From contig NZ_FNQV01000007.1 in NCBI RefSeq assembly GCF_900107735.1, positions 1 to 64,000 on the forward strand: a DNA stretch of 64,000 nt. The letters run 5' to 3'. The translations under genes were made by a program, and so were the position numbers. Under the pieces are notes generated by a model, which saw only the letters and a list, made by a program, of their open reading frames with translations, searched no databases and was not told where the DNA came from. Below, one piece after another: positions 53,861-63,120 of this stretch (positions within the stretch are counted from its first letter, which is position 1; each line of letters starts with the position of its first letter). The DNA is from Bowdeniella nasicola. Lineage in GTDB: Bacteria > Actinomycetota > Actinomycetes > Actinomycetales > Actinomycetaceae.

Positions 53861-54301
53861 CTACCGGACCTCAGGCCTCATCTTGCCTGTGAAAATTCTG
53901 CCATCAGGGTAGAGCGACGCGACGACTTTTCCTTGATTGTGGGGCTTCTTCAGTTTCCAGTACTTCTCTGCATGGCCGCCACGATCTCGTTCGATCCACC
54001 AACCTTGGCCCTTAGGCTCACGCCATCCGTTTTTGATCTTCACGGTGAACACCTTGAGGTTGACCTTTCCACCCACCATCAACCGAGCGGGTATCTTGCT
54101 CGTCCCGCATTGGAGCTCAGCCTCTGGCCGACTACTTGATGATGTCTCCGCAAGAGGAGCGACAGACATCGGTGCACAGTGGATTGGACCAGCCGGATCA
54201 ATTTCCTTGGCGTGAACCGCAGCCGGAACGAACGCAAGTAGCGCCCCCACTATCGCAGCAAAAAACCTCTTCGTGAGTCCCCCTGTCTTACAGCCAGCCA
54301 C
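53861..54301 (-). CDS. Secreted hypothetical protein
   Basis: From GTG 54301 the product has 146 residues; an ATG at 54346 would add 15 without character. Residues 9-31 form a Sec signal peptide (KRFFAAIVGALLAFVPAAVHA, cleavage likely after AHA). Two cysteines (HCAP, LQCG) may form a disulfide; the C-terminal part is basic and Trp/Gly-rich (KNGWREPKGQGWWIERD). Family unknown; its codon use seems less GC-biased than the flanking genes, which may point to recent gain. Confidence 0.6.
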   Translation of the reverse strand: MAGCKTGGLTKRFFAAIVGALLAFVPAAVHAKEIDPAGPIHCAPMSVAPLAETSSSSRPEAELQCGTSKIPARLMVGGKVNLKVFTVKIKNGWREPKGQGWWIERDRGGHAEKYWKLKKPHNQGKVVASLYPDGRIFTGKMRPEVR

Positions 54302-54405
54302 ACCGTATGACCCGCTTCGCACCAGTATGAGGGTCAACTCAAGCAATTGGCAATAGAATTTGTAACCCCAGTCACTTCCGAGCCCGCGTGCGAACTGATG
54401 ATCGG

Positions 54406-55806
54406 CTAGCTAAATCGGGGGGCACGGCGCTTGCGGGTGCGGATCGCGGCCGCCTTCCGGCGCACCCGGCCCGTATGGCGTCCGAATCGTCCCGTCGTAT
54501 GCGGCTTGCCACGGCCCGAATCACCGCCGCGGCTCAGCTGCTTGCGACGGCGCGTCAGGAAGAACGCACCAAGCATGCCCGCCAGGAGCGAGGCAACCAT
54601 GACGCCGAACTTCGCGGCATCGACGGCCGGGTCGCCGGGGAAGGAGAGCTCGGAAATAAGCAGGGAGACGGTAAAGCCGATACCTGCCAGGAAGCTGACT
54701 CCGAGCAGATCTGCAACATTGACACCGCCGCCGGGCTTCAGCGGTGTGAAGCGAGCGAAGAAGACGACGCCGCCATAGATGCCGATGAACTTGCCGAGCA
54801 CGAGGCCGGCGATAACGCCGATGGCGGCGGGGTTCGTCAGCATCTGACCGATCCCTCCGGTGACGGTCACGCCCGCGGCGAAAAAGGCGAAGACGGGCAG
54901 CGCGAAACCGGCAGAGATCGGGTGGATGGCGTGCACGAAGCGGTGCGTCATGGAGTCGTCCTCATTCCCGCGCATCTTGGCCGGCACCACCATGCCCAGC
55001 AGGACGCCCGCGACGGTGGCGTGCACTCCGGAGCGGAACATGAAAACCCAGGCAATAAGTGCGAGCGGGATGAGAATCCACCACGAAGTCACCCGCCGCT
55101 GGACAAGGACCGCGAAGGCCGCGATCACGAGGAAGGACAGCCCCAGCGCCACGAAGTCCACGCGGTCGGTGTAAAACACGGCGATGACGGTAATCGCGAG
55201 CAGGTCGTCGACAACGGCGAGCGTCAGCAGGAAGACGCGCACCCCGGGCGGCAGCCCCTTGCCGAAGATCCCCAGCAGCGCGACCGCAAAGGCGATATCG
55301 GTCGCGGCCGGGATCGCCCAGCCATTCCCAAGGCCCGAGTTCGTCATCTGCTGCACGAAGGAATACAGCAGCGCCGGCACCACCATGCCGAGCACGGCGC
55401 AGATCATCGGCAGTGCCGCGCGCTTCGCATCACGCAACTGCCCGGTGACAAACTCGGTCTTGAGCTCGAGCCCAACGATGAAGAAGAAGATCGCGAGTAA
55501 CCCATCGGCCGCCCAGTGCGCGACCGACATTTTCAAACCGAGCGACTCCGGACCCAAATACGTCCCGGCCATCTGGTGATAGCTGTCGCGAAATGGGCTA
55601 TTTGCCAACAAAATCGCGAGCACCGCCGCGGCGAGCAGCAACATGCCGGAGCGGGTTTCGTTTTCTAAAAACTCGCGGATGCGCGCGCCCGCGTGCCGGT
55701 GCGGCGGACGCAAGCGCTGCGGTGGCGGGGCCGTCTGAACGGTGGCGATGTTTGCCGAAACATCGATATCGGGCGACGGGCTCGCAGACGTATCGGGATG
55801 AGACAC
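54406..55806 (-). CDS. nhaA: Na+/H+ antiporter NhaA (copy 1)
   Basis: A 466-residue antiporter exporting Na+ in exchange for protons. Signature pieces: LLLAAAVLAILLANSPF, HWAADGLLAIFFFIVGLELKTEFV, GWAIPAATDIAFAVALLGIFG (ion-binding TDIAF) and LTLAVVDDLLAITVIAVFY with the paired aspartates. About 11 spans. The first 35 and last 50 residues are non-conserved basic extensions. A second nhaA lies at 61690. Confidence 0.94.
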   Translation of the reverse strand: MSHPDTSASPSPDIDVSANIATVQTAPPPQRLRPPHRHAGARIREFLENETRSGMLLLAAAVLAILLANSPFRDSYHQMAGTYLGPESLGLKMSVAHWAADGLLAIFFFIVGLELKTEFVTGQLRDAKRAALPMICAVLGMVVPALLYSFVQQMTNSGLGNGWAIPAATDIAFAVALLGIFGKGLPPGVRVFLLTLAVVDDLLAITVIAVFYTDRVDFVALGLSFLVIAAFAVLVQRRVTSWWILIPLALIAWVFMFRSGVHATVAGVLLGMVVPAKMRGNEDDSMTHRFVHAIHPISAGFALPVFAFFAAGVTVTGGIGQMLTNPAAIGVIAGLVLGKFIGIYGGVVFFARFTPLKPGGGVNVADLLGVSFLAGIGFTVSLLISELSFPGDPAVDAAKFGVMVASLLAGMLGAFFLTRRRKQLSRGGDSGRGKPHTTGRFGRHTGRVRRKAAAIRTRKRRAPRFS

Positions 55807-55879
55807 GGTACTCCTGGGTCGGACATGGGTGATGTGTGCCGACCAGACTTCCCGGCGCTCCAGGAAATTACCCTAACAA

Positions 55880-55918
55880 AATCCGGCTGGCGCCGCCCTG
55901 AGCGGTGCCAGCCGGATT
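55880..55918 (-). terminator. Terminator after the FKBP gene
   Basis: aatccggctggc (55880-55891) pairs perfectly with gccagccggatt (55907-55918). On the minus strand it is followed by TTTGTTAGGG, a short T-rich run, and it lies 19 bases past the FKBP stop. Confidence 0.7.
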
Positions 55919-55936
55919 CAGCTGAGCGGTGTGAGA

Positions 55937-56344
55937 TTATTCCGCGTCGAGGATATCCACGACGAAGACCAGCGTCTCATTCGGGCCGATGCCCGCCTGC
56001 GGCACGCCGGCCGGGCCGTAGGCCAGGTGGCCGGGGATCGAGAGCAGGACGCGGTCGCCGATCTTGCGGCCGACGAGGCCCTCATCCCATCCGGCGATGA
56101 CCATGCCGACGCCGATCGGGAAGTCGATCGGTGCGCCGCGATCGTAGGAGTTGTCGAAGACTCCACCATCCCAGGACTGGCCGAGGTAGTTCACGGTGAT
56201 CGTCTGGCCCGCGGCGACGGTCTCGCCGTTACCTTCTTCCAAGACGAGAACTTCCAGCTCGCGGGGAGCAGGGCCGCCGGGGAAGGTGATCTCGGGCTTA
56301 TCGCCGAACTGGCCGGAGGCCGTGGGCAGGTTCGTGTCAGTCAT
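55937..56344 (-). CDS. FKBP-type peptidyl-prolyl isomerase
   Basis: A 135-residue single FKBP domain. GQTITVNYLGQSWDGGVFDNSYDRG, split here as TITVNYLGQSWDGG and FDNSYDRG, matches the core; GVGMVIAGWDEGLVGRKIGD and YGPAGVPQAGIGPNETLVF complete the active-site loops. No signal peptide, so cytosolic. Eight bases downstream of the Bax-inhibitor gene; co-transcribed. Confidence 0.93.
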   Translation of the reverse strand: MTDTNLPTASGQFGDKPEITFPGGPAPRELEVLVLEEGNGETVAAGQTITVNYLGQSWDGGVFDNSYDRGAPIDFPIGVGMVIAGWDEGLVGRKIGDRVLLSIPGHLAYGPAGVPQAGIGPNETLVFVVDILDAE

Positions 56345-56352
56345 ATCGCTCC

Positions 56353-57267
56353 TTAGTTATTGCGCAGGATTGCGAGCAGGCGCAGGAATTCGAGGTAGAG
56401 CCACACGAGCGTGACCGCGATACCGAAGGCTGCGGCCCACGAGTACTTCTGCGGCACGCCGCGCTGAACGCCGCGCTTGATTGCGTCGAAGTCGACGATC
56501 AGGGAGTAGGCGGCCAGCACAACCGCGAGGACGCCGACGATGATGCCGAGCGGAATTCCCATGATCGTGGCGCCGCGCAGGCCCCACGGATCGGTCGTGA
56601 CGCCGGTGAACATCAAGACAAGGTTCACGAGGCTGAAGGCGAGGTAGCCGAGCATCGCAAACATCAAGATCCGCACCGACTTTGCGGTCACGCGCACCAT
56701 GCCGGAGGCGTACAGGCCAAGGCAGACGAGGAACGTCACCGACGTGGCAAGCACGGCCTGCAGGACGATGCCGCCCCACTGCGACTCGAACATGGCGGAA
56801 ATGCCACCAAGGAACAGCCCCTCGGCGACCGCGTAGCCCATGATGAGCAGCGGTGAGGGTTCCTTCTTAAAGGCGTTGACGAGACCGAGAACGAGGCCAA
56901 CCACGAGGCCGAGCATCGTCAGGCCCATGTTCGGGCCGAGCACAAGCCAGTGGATCGCGGCGGTCAGCACGATCGTGCCGATCACGACGCCGGTCTTCAT
57001 GATGGCGTCATCCAGCGTCATGCGCCCGGTGTCCATCGGGCCGGCGGCCGGCTGATCGTAGGAGCGCTGCAGTTCCTCTGTGCTCATCGGCTGTTGGGCA
57101 TAATCCTGGCCGCGGTACTCGCCGTAGGCCGGCTGCTGCTGGCCGGGCGCGGTGGGCTGTGACGAGCCCGGGGTGTAGCCCGGCATCGTCGGGTAGCCGC
57201 CCGGGGTGCGGTCAAGCTTGGATTTTTCGGCGAACACTGGATTCGACGAAAAGTATGGGTTGGACAT
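56353..57267 (-). CDS. Bax inhibitor-1/YccA family membrane protein
   Basis: A 304-residue protein with a long Gly/Gln/Pro-rich cytosolic N-terminus (about 1-90) and seven spans. The KYSWAAAFGIAVTLVWLYLEF end and SLIVDFDAIKRGVQRG segment, with the conserved aspartate, are typical of YccA proteins that act as pH-sensitive ion leak channels. FKBP follows on the same strand. Confidence 0.9.
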   Translation of the reverse strand: MSNPYFSSNPVFAEKSKLDRTPGGYPTMPGYTPGSSQPTAPGQQQPAYGEYRGQDYAQQPMSTEELQRSYDQPAAGPMDTGRMTLDDAIMKTGVVIGTIVLTAAIHWLVLGPNMGLTMLGLVVGLVLGLVNAFKKEPSPLLIMGYAVAEGLFLGGISAMFESQWGGIVLQAVLATSVTFLVCLGLYASGMVRVTAKSVRILMFAMLGYLAFSLVNLVLMFTGVTTDPWGLRGATIMGIPLGIIVGVLAVVLAAYSLIVDFDAIKRGVQRGVPQKYSWAAAFGIAVTLVWLYLEFLRLLAILRNN

Positions 57268-57516
57268 CTTAATCCTCCTAGTCGGGGGCGCCGGGTGCGG
57301 CGTCTACCGGCTCTGTCCCTAGTCTACGGGCGCGAACAATCTGGAGCTAGCAAGCTTTTTCGCTAAGCGAACATCTGGGGGAAATCTCCTCCTTGCGTAG
57401 GACACGCGGCGCCCGCTCCTCCCCACTACTACCCTGAGGTGCTTTCCGAGCTTTCGCCATCTCGACGGATCCGGTCCGCGAGGACGATTCCTAGGCTGGA
57501 CTTAGGAGGAAAGACC

Positions 57517-58410
57517 ATGATTGAAATCCGCAATCTCACCAAGATCTACGGCAATGTCCGCGCGGTCAACGACATCTCGGCGATAATCCCGCCGGGAAAA
57601 GTCACGGGCTTTGTCGGCCCTAACGGCGCCGGCAAATCCACGACGATGCGCATCGCGCTGGGCCTGGACCGCCCCACCTCGGGCACCGCCACCATTAACG
57701 GCCAGAAGTTCGCGGACTCGCCCGCGCCGATCTCGACCGCAGGCGCACTGCTCGATGCCCGCGGCATCCATCCCGGACGCAAGGCCCGCGCCCACCTACG
57801 CGCGATCGCCGATACCCACGGCGTCTCGGGGGCCCGCGTGGAACAGGTCCTCGACATCGTCGGTCTGCGCTCGGTCGCCGACCGCCGCGTGGGCACGTTC
57901 TCCCTCGGCATGGGCCAGCGCCTCGGTATTGCGGCCGCAATGCTCGGCGACCCGGGAGTCTATCTACTCGATGAGCCCGTCAACGGCCTCGACCCGGCCG
58001 GCGTGCGCTGGATCCGTCACCTCACCCGGTCCTGGGCCGCCGAGGGCCGCACCGTCCTCGTCTCATCCCATCTCATGAGCGAACTTGCGCAAATCGCCGA
58101 CGACGTCCTCGTCATCGGCCGCGGCAGCATCCTCGCCCACGCGCCCACCGCCGACGTCATGGCGGGCCGCGAACAAGTCCGCACCCGCGTCGTCGCCTCC
58201 GATATGGACGCGCTCCTTGCCGCTTTGAAGCACCCGTCCGTCAACGACGGCGTCATCGAAGGTCTTGACGCGCGCACCATCGGTGATGCCGCTGCCCGCG
58301 CCGGCATCGCACTGTACGAACTCACACCGCTGCACTCCTCACTGGAAGACGCCTTCTTCTCGCTGACCGACGATTCCGTGCAGTTCTCAACCCCGGAGGT
58401 ATCCAAGTGA
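57517..58410 (+). CDS. ABC transporter ATP-binding protein (second exporter)
   Basis: A 297-residue ATPase. Walker A GPNGAGKSTTM, signature FSLGMGQRLGIA (LGMGQ in place of LSGGQ, as in BcrA/lantibiotic-immunity types) and Walker B VYLLDEPVNGLD. ATG 57517 follows AGGAGGA. Pairs with the permease gene by a 4-base overlap and is followed by a two-component system. The 249 bases before it hold a promoter but I see no other feature. Confidence 0.92.
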   Translation: MIEIRNLTKIYGNVRAVNDISAIIPPGKVTGFVGPNGAGKSTTMRIALGLDRPTSGTATINGQKFADSPAPISTAGALLDARGIHPGRKARAHLRAIADTHGVSGARVEQVLDIVGLRSVADRRVGTFSLGMGQRLGIAAAMLGDPGVYLLDEPVNGLDPAGVRWIRHLTRSWAAEGRTVLVSSHLMSELAQIADDVLVIGRGSILAHAPTADVMAGREQVRTRVVASDMDALLAALKHPSVNDGVIEGLDARTIGDAAARAGIALYELTPLHSSLEDAFFSLTDDSVQFSTPEVSK

Positions 58411-59219
58411 GCACCGCGAACGCCATCTCCACGATCGAAACCGCCGCCAACTTCTCTGTCGCACCACGCGTGAGCTTCCCACGCGTCGTGCGTAGTGAAT
58501 GGCGAAAGTTCTTATCGCTTCGCTCGCTCGTCATCACGACCGGCATCTCGCTACTGATCGGGCTCGGCCTGCCGGCCCTCATCACGTTCACGATGCCGAG
58601 CGAAAGTGATCCGTCGGTCACCTCCCACGTGGCACTCCAGGCCTCCCTGCAGCTGCAGGCCCTCATCCTGCTCGCAATCGGCGTTCTGGTCATGTCAACC
58701 GAATTCACGAAGAACGCCGCCATCACGACGTTCGTCACCGTCCCGCGTCGCCTCATGGTGTTTGCCGCAAAAGCTCTTGTCGTCGTGGGCGTCGTGCTCG
58801 CCAATTGGGCTGCCACGGTCGTAGCCGCACTCGGTTTCGGGCTGCTTCGCTCCGGCAATTCCGCGGTCACCGACGACGTCGCTGCAGTCAGCGGTTGGGC
58901 GATCGTCTACTTGCTGTTCTTTGCGCTGCTGGGCTTCGCCCTCGCGGCGATCCTGCGGTCGTCGGCGGGGGCGATCACTTCGGGCGTCGGCCTGATCTAC
59001 GTGTTGCCCCTCCCGATCATGATGCTCTCGAGCCGTTTCGAGTGGCTGGGCCCGGTCACGGAATACATGCCCCTGATGCTGACCAACCACCTGCTGACGC
59101 CCGCAGTTTTCGCGACCTCGCCGGTGAGCCGCCTCACCGCCGCGCTGCTCCTTGCGCTGTATGTCGCGATCGTCGCTCTCATCGGTGCCATCTTCGTCAA
59201 GCAGCGCGACATCAACTAG
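58407..59219 (+). CDS. ABC-2 transporter permease (second exporter)
   Basis: A 270-residue membrane protein with six spans, starting RVVRSEWRKFLSLRSL, the usual cytosolic lead of BcrB/NatB-like permeases; spans include LVITTGISLLIGLGLPALI, ALVVVGVVLANWAATVVAAL and ALLLALYVAIVALIGAIFV. Partner of the ATPase upstream; substrate unknown. Confidence 0.9.
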   Translation: MSTANAISTIETAANFSVAPRVSFPRVVRSEWRKFLSLRSLVITTGISLLIGLGLPALITFTMPSESDPSVTSHVALQASLQLQALILLAIGVLVMSTEFTKNAAITTFVTVPRRLMVFAAKALVVVGVVLANWAATVVAALGFGLLRSGNSAVTDDVAAVSGWAIVYLLFFALLGFALAAILRSSAGAITSGVGLIYVLPLPIMMLSSRFEWLGPVTEYMPLMLTNHLLTPAVFATSPVSRLTAALLLALYVAIVALIGAIFVKQRDIN

Positions 59220-59255
59220 CCGACCGGCGCGGCTAAGCGCCCTAGGCTAACCAGT

Positions 59256-60647
59256 ATGAGACTGCGTCCAATCCCCCACCCCCGAGCCATCACCGGTTCG
59301 GGGGTGGACGACGTCCTGGCACTCGGTGATGGCGCTCCCCGCCGCGGTTCGCTGCGGCAGTTTCTGCGTTCTCACCCGTGGCTGACGGACATTTCCATCG
59401 CGCTGCTCTACGTCGCGGCAACCTTCAGCTCCGACACCCTACGCCTTGGCGGTCTCGCGCTTGCCATCACCGTCATCTACGTCGTCATCATGGCGGTTGC
59501 GGTGGCATTGCGACGCTGCCAGCCGCTCGGTTTCCTCGCCGCCGCGGTGCTCGTCCCGATCCTCTACCAACTCGCACTCACAGCGGCGCCTGGTGCGGGC
59601 ACGACGACGGCCGCTCGTACAGTCTTGCACCTGCAAGTCAGTGGCCAAACCCTGTCCCAGCCGTACACGCCCTACATCGATCTGGCGGCGCTATGCCTGG
59701 CCGTCTTTACTGTCGGCTCCGAATGCGCGCTGCGGATTTCTCTACCCGCGACGGCCACGACGCTGCTCGCGACGACGGGCGTCGCCTATATCTGGGGTAC
59801 GCGGGAAGTCTTCGGCCTGCTCGTCCTCGTCGTCTGGTTGCTGCTGCTCATCGCCTACCTCATCGGCTCCAATATTCGTTCCTCCCGGCTGCGCATGGCG
59901 GAACTCGAAAACCGCGCCCGCCAGCTCACGCTCGAACATGAACAGCGCGAGCAGCTTGCCGTCTCCCAGGAGCGAAACCGGATCGCGCGCGAGATGCACG
60001 ATGTCGTCTCCCACTCGCTGTCAGTGATGGTGACCCTTGCTGAAGGCGCAGCCGTCGCCCTCGAACGCAATCCCGACATGGCGAAAACGGCCGTCACCCA
60101 GCTCGCTCAGGTCGGGCGCGACTCCCTCCAAGACGCCCGTCGCCTCGTCGGCGTGTTGCGCCAGGATGCCGCGAGCGCTCCGCCCCTGCCGGGGCAGCCG
60201 GCCGCCGATGCCGAAGACGATGTCCCCCGCGAACCCCAACCCGGTGAGCACGACGTCCGCCGCCTCGTCGCCTCCTACAAGCGCGCGGGGATGCCCGTCA
60301 CACTCGAGGAATCGGGCCCGGAGCTCCCTCCGGACCCGGGCCTGCACTTGGCCATTTACCGCATCGTGCAAGAATCCCTCACCAACGTCCTGCGCTATGC
60401 CCGCACCTCCAAGCGGATCTCCGTCACGCTCTCGCGTTCCGGGCGCGATATCGTCATCACCATCGAGAACGACGCCGGCGATGGCCGCCAGGTCATGCCG
60501 GGCTCGGGCAAGGGCGTGATCGGCATGCGCGAGCGTGCCGCCGTCTACGACGGCACCGTCCACGCCGGCCCGACGACCAAGGGCTGGCAGGTGCGCGCCA
60601 CCCTGCGGGTGCCAGGCCAACCCCACACCTGGTCCTCTCCCATTTAG
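59256..60647 (+). CDS. Sensor histidine kinase, NarL/DesK-type (second system)
   Basis: A 463-residue kinase with about five spans (45-205), a coiled-coil linker, HisKA_3 box NRIAREMHDVVSHSLSVMV with His248, and a HATPase with VQESLTNVLRYA and GKGVIGMRERAAVYDG. ATG 59256 lies 36 bases after the ABC permease. Likely senses the compound handled by that exporter or envelope stress. Confidence 0.92.
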   Translation: MRLRPIPHPRAITGSGVDDVLALGDGAPRRGSLRQFLRSHPWLTDISIALLYVAATFSSDTLRLGGLALAITVIYVVIMAVAVALRRCQPLGFLAAAVLVPILYQLALTAAPGAGTTTAARTVLHLQVSGQTLSQPYTPYIDLAALCLAVFTVGSECALRISLPATATTLLATTGVAYIWGTREVFGLLVLVVWLLLLIAYLIGSNIRSSRLRMAELENRARQLTLEHEQREQLAVSQERNRIAREMHDVVSHSLSVMVTLAEGAAVALERNPDMAKTAVTQLAQVGRDSLQDARRLVGVLRQDAASAPPLPGQPAADAEDDVPREPQPGEHDVRRLVASYKRAGMPVTLEESGPELPPDPGLHLAIYRIVQESLTNVLRYARTSKRISVTLSRSGRDIVITIENDAGDGRQVMPGSGKGVIGMRERAAVYDGTVHAGPTTKGWQVRATLRVPGQPHTWSSPI

Positions 60648-60682
60648 ACTGACCAGTACCACCCCATGCAAAAGGAGCACGC

Positions 60683-61384
60683 GTGACCGCCGAGGAATTC
60701 GACGCCGAGAACGATTCCGTCATCCGCGTCCTCATCGTTGACGATCAAGCCCTGCTACGCATGGGCTTTGCGATGGTCCTCGACGGCGCCGACGGCATCG
60801 AGGTCATTGGCGAGGCCGCCGACGGGCGCGCCGCCATCTCCCAGGCCAAGGCCCTCTACCCCGACGTCGTCCTCATGGACGTGCGCATGCCCGAGGTCGA
60901 CGGCATCGAAGCCACCAAGCAGATCGTCGCGGCGCTCCCCCACACCCGAGTCCTCGTCCTGACGACCTTCGACCTCGACGAATACGCCTTCGCCGGACTG
61001 CGCGCCGGGGCCTCCGGCTTCCTGCTAAAAGACACCCCGCCGGCCGACCTCATCACCGCGATCCGCAATGTCGCCTCCGGCGAAGCCGTGCTCTCCCCGC
61101 GCATCACCTCGCGCATGCTCGAGCTGTTCGGCGAGAAACTCCCGACCGAAGAAGCCGCAGATTCCGCACACTCCGCCGCGATCAACTCCCTGACCGTCCG
61201 CGAACGCGAAGTTCTCGAACTCATCGCGACGGGTGCCTCCAACGCGGAAATTGCCTCCGAACTCTTCGTCTCGGAGACCACCGTCAAAACCCACGTCGGT
61301 AACCTACTGGCCAAACTGGGCCTACGCGACCGCGTGCAGGCCGTCGTCTTCGCCTATGAAAACGGGATCGTCACGCCCCACTGA
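60683..61384 (+). CDS. Response regulator, NarL/LuxR family (second system)
   Basis: A 233-residue regulator from GTG 60683 after AAAGGAG. Receiver: DD at 20-21, Asp66 in VLMDVRMP, LTTFD and LLKDT; LuxR HTH at about 165-225 (LTVREREVLELIATGASNAE, TVKTHVGNLLAKLGLRDR). Partner of the kinase upstream. ABC and two-component genes are all on one strand here. Confidence 0.94.
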   Translation: MTAEEFDAENDSVIRVLIVDDQALLRMGFAMVLDGADGIEVIGEAADGRAAISQAKALYPDVVLMDVRMPEVDGIEATKQIVAALPHTRVLVLTTFDLDEYAFAGLRAGASGFLLKDTPPADLITAIRNVASGEAVLSPRITSRMLELFGEKLPTEEAADSAHSAAINSLTVREREVLELIATGASNAEIASELFVSETTVKTHVGNLLAKLGLRDRVQAVVFAYENGIVTPH

Positions 61385-61408
61385 GCACGGGCTGCACACC
61401 AACTCGAG

Positions 61409-61482
61409 TGCCCCCGGTGGGACTCGAACCCACACTGGACTGATTTTAAGTCAGCTGCCTCTGCCGATTGGGCTACGGGGGC
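61409..61482 (-). tRNA. tRNA with anticodon UAA (assigned Leu), short variable loop
   Basis: The minus strand folds as a cloverleaf: acceptor GCCCCCG/CGGGGGC, D arm GCC/GGC, anticodon stem GCTGA/TCAGT with loop CTTAAAA (anticodon TAA), T arm GTGGG-TTCGAGT-CCCAC, discriminator A. CCA is not encoded. The variable loop has only 5 bases (CCAGT), whereas bacterial leucine tRNAs normally have a long variable arm. The codon read would be UUA, rare in this GC-rich DNA. Confidence 0.85.
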
Positions 61483-61509
61483 GGCGAGATAAGCGTAGCG
61501 CTCGCGGAC

Positions 61510-61598
61510 CTAATCGTCACAATGGCCTGCCCCGACGGCGAACCCCCATTACGTCTTCCTTACTGGCGCGGCGGACTCGTCCGTCGCTAATCGTCACA
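61510..61598. repeat. Two copies of ctaatcgtcaca before the second nhaA
   Basis: The 12-base sequence occurs at 61510-61521 and 61587-61598, 77 bases apart, in the gap between the tRNA and nhaA copy 2. Spacing of about seven helical turns would suit a regulator binding both; otherwise the region 61483-61689 shows no feature beyond a ribosome site at its end. Confidence 0.45.
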
Positions 61599-61689
61599 CG
61601 CGCCACGATTCGGAAAATGCGGCCGGGCGGGCCCCCGAGCGATACCCTGGCTTCAATCGCATCATTGTCGCCCTCGAAGGTTCAACGCC

Positions 61690-63120
61690 ATGCCAGATCC
61701 GGTCCGCCCGCCGCATCCGAAGGGTCACCGTCGCGCCCTCGGCCTGTCCCAGGTGGGTGCCTCGCCCGACGCTAACCCGGTACGTATCCCGTTCCGGGGC
61801 GAGGGAATCGTGCGCTCCTCGCGCGCGAACTCGCCGGGCGCGCATGGCTTCCAACGCCCCCGCAACCTCGACCGCAGGCGCCGGCGGCTGCGCCGCTACC
61901 AAAGCGAGTTGCGGATCGGGCCGAAGGGCGTGCGCGGGTTCCTGGAGTCGATCCCCTCGCGGCTGCACCACGAGCCCACCGCGGGCATGGTGCTGCTCTT
62001 CGGCGCGGTCCTCGCGCTCCTGTGGGCGAACTCGCCGTGGCGCGCGACCTACCACGCCATCTCCGAGTACACGATCGGCCCCGCCTCGCTGCACTTGAAC
62101 CTGCCGATTGCGCACTGGGCGTCCGACGGGCTGCTCGCGATCTTCTTCTTCGTCGTCGGCCTCGAGCTCAAGACGGAATTCGTCACCGGTGCGCTGCGCG
62201 ATCTGCGCCAGGCGATGGTCCCCGTGCTCGCCGCCGTCTTCGGCATGGTGGGACCGGCCGTCGTCTACGTCGCAATTCAACTCGCCACTGACTCGGACGG
62301 CCTGCATGGCTGGGCGATCCCCGTCGCGACGGACATCGCCTTTGCCGTCGCGCTCCTTGGCATCTTCGGGCGCGGCCTCCCGCCCGCGGTACGCACCTTC
62401 CTGCTGACGCTTGCCGTCGTCGACGACTTACTCGGCATCATCATCATCGCGACGTTCTACACCGAGTCACTGAACTTCCTTGCGCTGCTCGGTGCCTTCG
62501 CCGTCATCGCCGTTTTCGCGGTTCTCGTCAACCGGCGTATCACCTCGCCGCTGCTGCTCATCCCGTTGGCACTCCTCGCGTGGGCGCTCATGCACATCTC
62601 GGGCGTGCACTCCACGATCGCCGGCGTATTGCTTGGCCTCATGGTTCCCGCGACGATTAAGCGTGGCGAGCACGAGGCGCTCACCAACCGCTGGGCCGAG
62701 CGTTTCCATCCCTACAGCGCGGGATTGGTGCTGCCCGTCTTCGCGTTCTTCGCGGCGGGCGTCACCCTGATCGAGGGCTCGGGCACCCTCACAGATATCT
62801 TCCTTGATCCCGTCGCCCTCGGCGTCATCCTCGCGCTGCCCTTCGGCAAGCTCATCGGCATCTGGGGTGGCACCGCACTGCTGGTGAAGAACACACCGCT
62901 GCGCCTGGGCGGCGGAGTCGACCTGCCGGACCTCGTGGGTGTCGCCTTGCTCGGCGGTATCGGCTTTACCGTCTCGCTGCTCATCGCGGGGCTCTCCTTC
63001 GGCGAATCGCCGCACACCGATCACGCGAAGATCGGAGTCATTGTCGGCTCGCTCCTCGCAGCGATCCTGGGCGCGCTCGCGCTCAAGCGCCGCGTGCGAA
63101 CCGCCGTCCGTCGCGGCTAA
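61690..63120 (+). CDS. nhaA: Na+/H+ antiporter NhaA (copy 2)
   Basis: A 476-residue antiporter with the same core as copy 1: LLFGAVLALLWANSPW, HWASDGLLAIFFFVVGLELK, GWAIPVATDIAFAVALLGIFG and LTLAVVDDLLGIIIIATFY. The first 80 residues are a basic non-conserved lead (RRRRRLRRYQSELRIGPKG); the ATG at 61690 follows GAAGG, but a start nearer the core is possible. The two copies probably differ in pH range or expression. Confidence 0.93.
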   Translation: MPDPVRPPHPKGHRRALGLSQVGASPDANPVRIPFRGEGIVRSSRANSPGAHGFQRPRNLDRRRRRLRRYQSELRIGPKGVRGFLESIPSRLHHEPTAGMVLLFGAVLALLWANSPWRATYHAISEYTIGPASLHLNLPIAHWASDGLLAIFFFVVGLELKTEFVTGALRDLRQAMVPVLAAVFGMVGPAVVYVAIQLATDSDGLHGWAIPVATDIAFAVALLGIFGRGLPPAVRTFLLTLAVVDDLLGIIIIATFYTESLNFLALLGAFAVIAVFAVLVNRRITSPLLLIPLALLAWALMHISGVHSTIAGVLLGLMVPATIKRGEHEALTNRWAERFHPYSAGLVLPVFAFFAAGVTLIEGSGTLTDIFLDPVALGVILALPFGKLIGIWGGTALLVKNTPLRLGGGVDLPDLVGVALLGGIGFTVSLLIAGLSFGESPHTDHAKIGVIVGSLLAAILGALALKRRVRTAVRRG

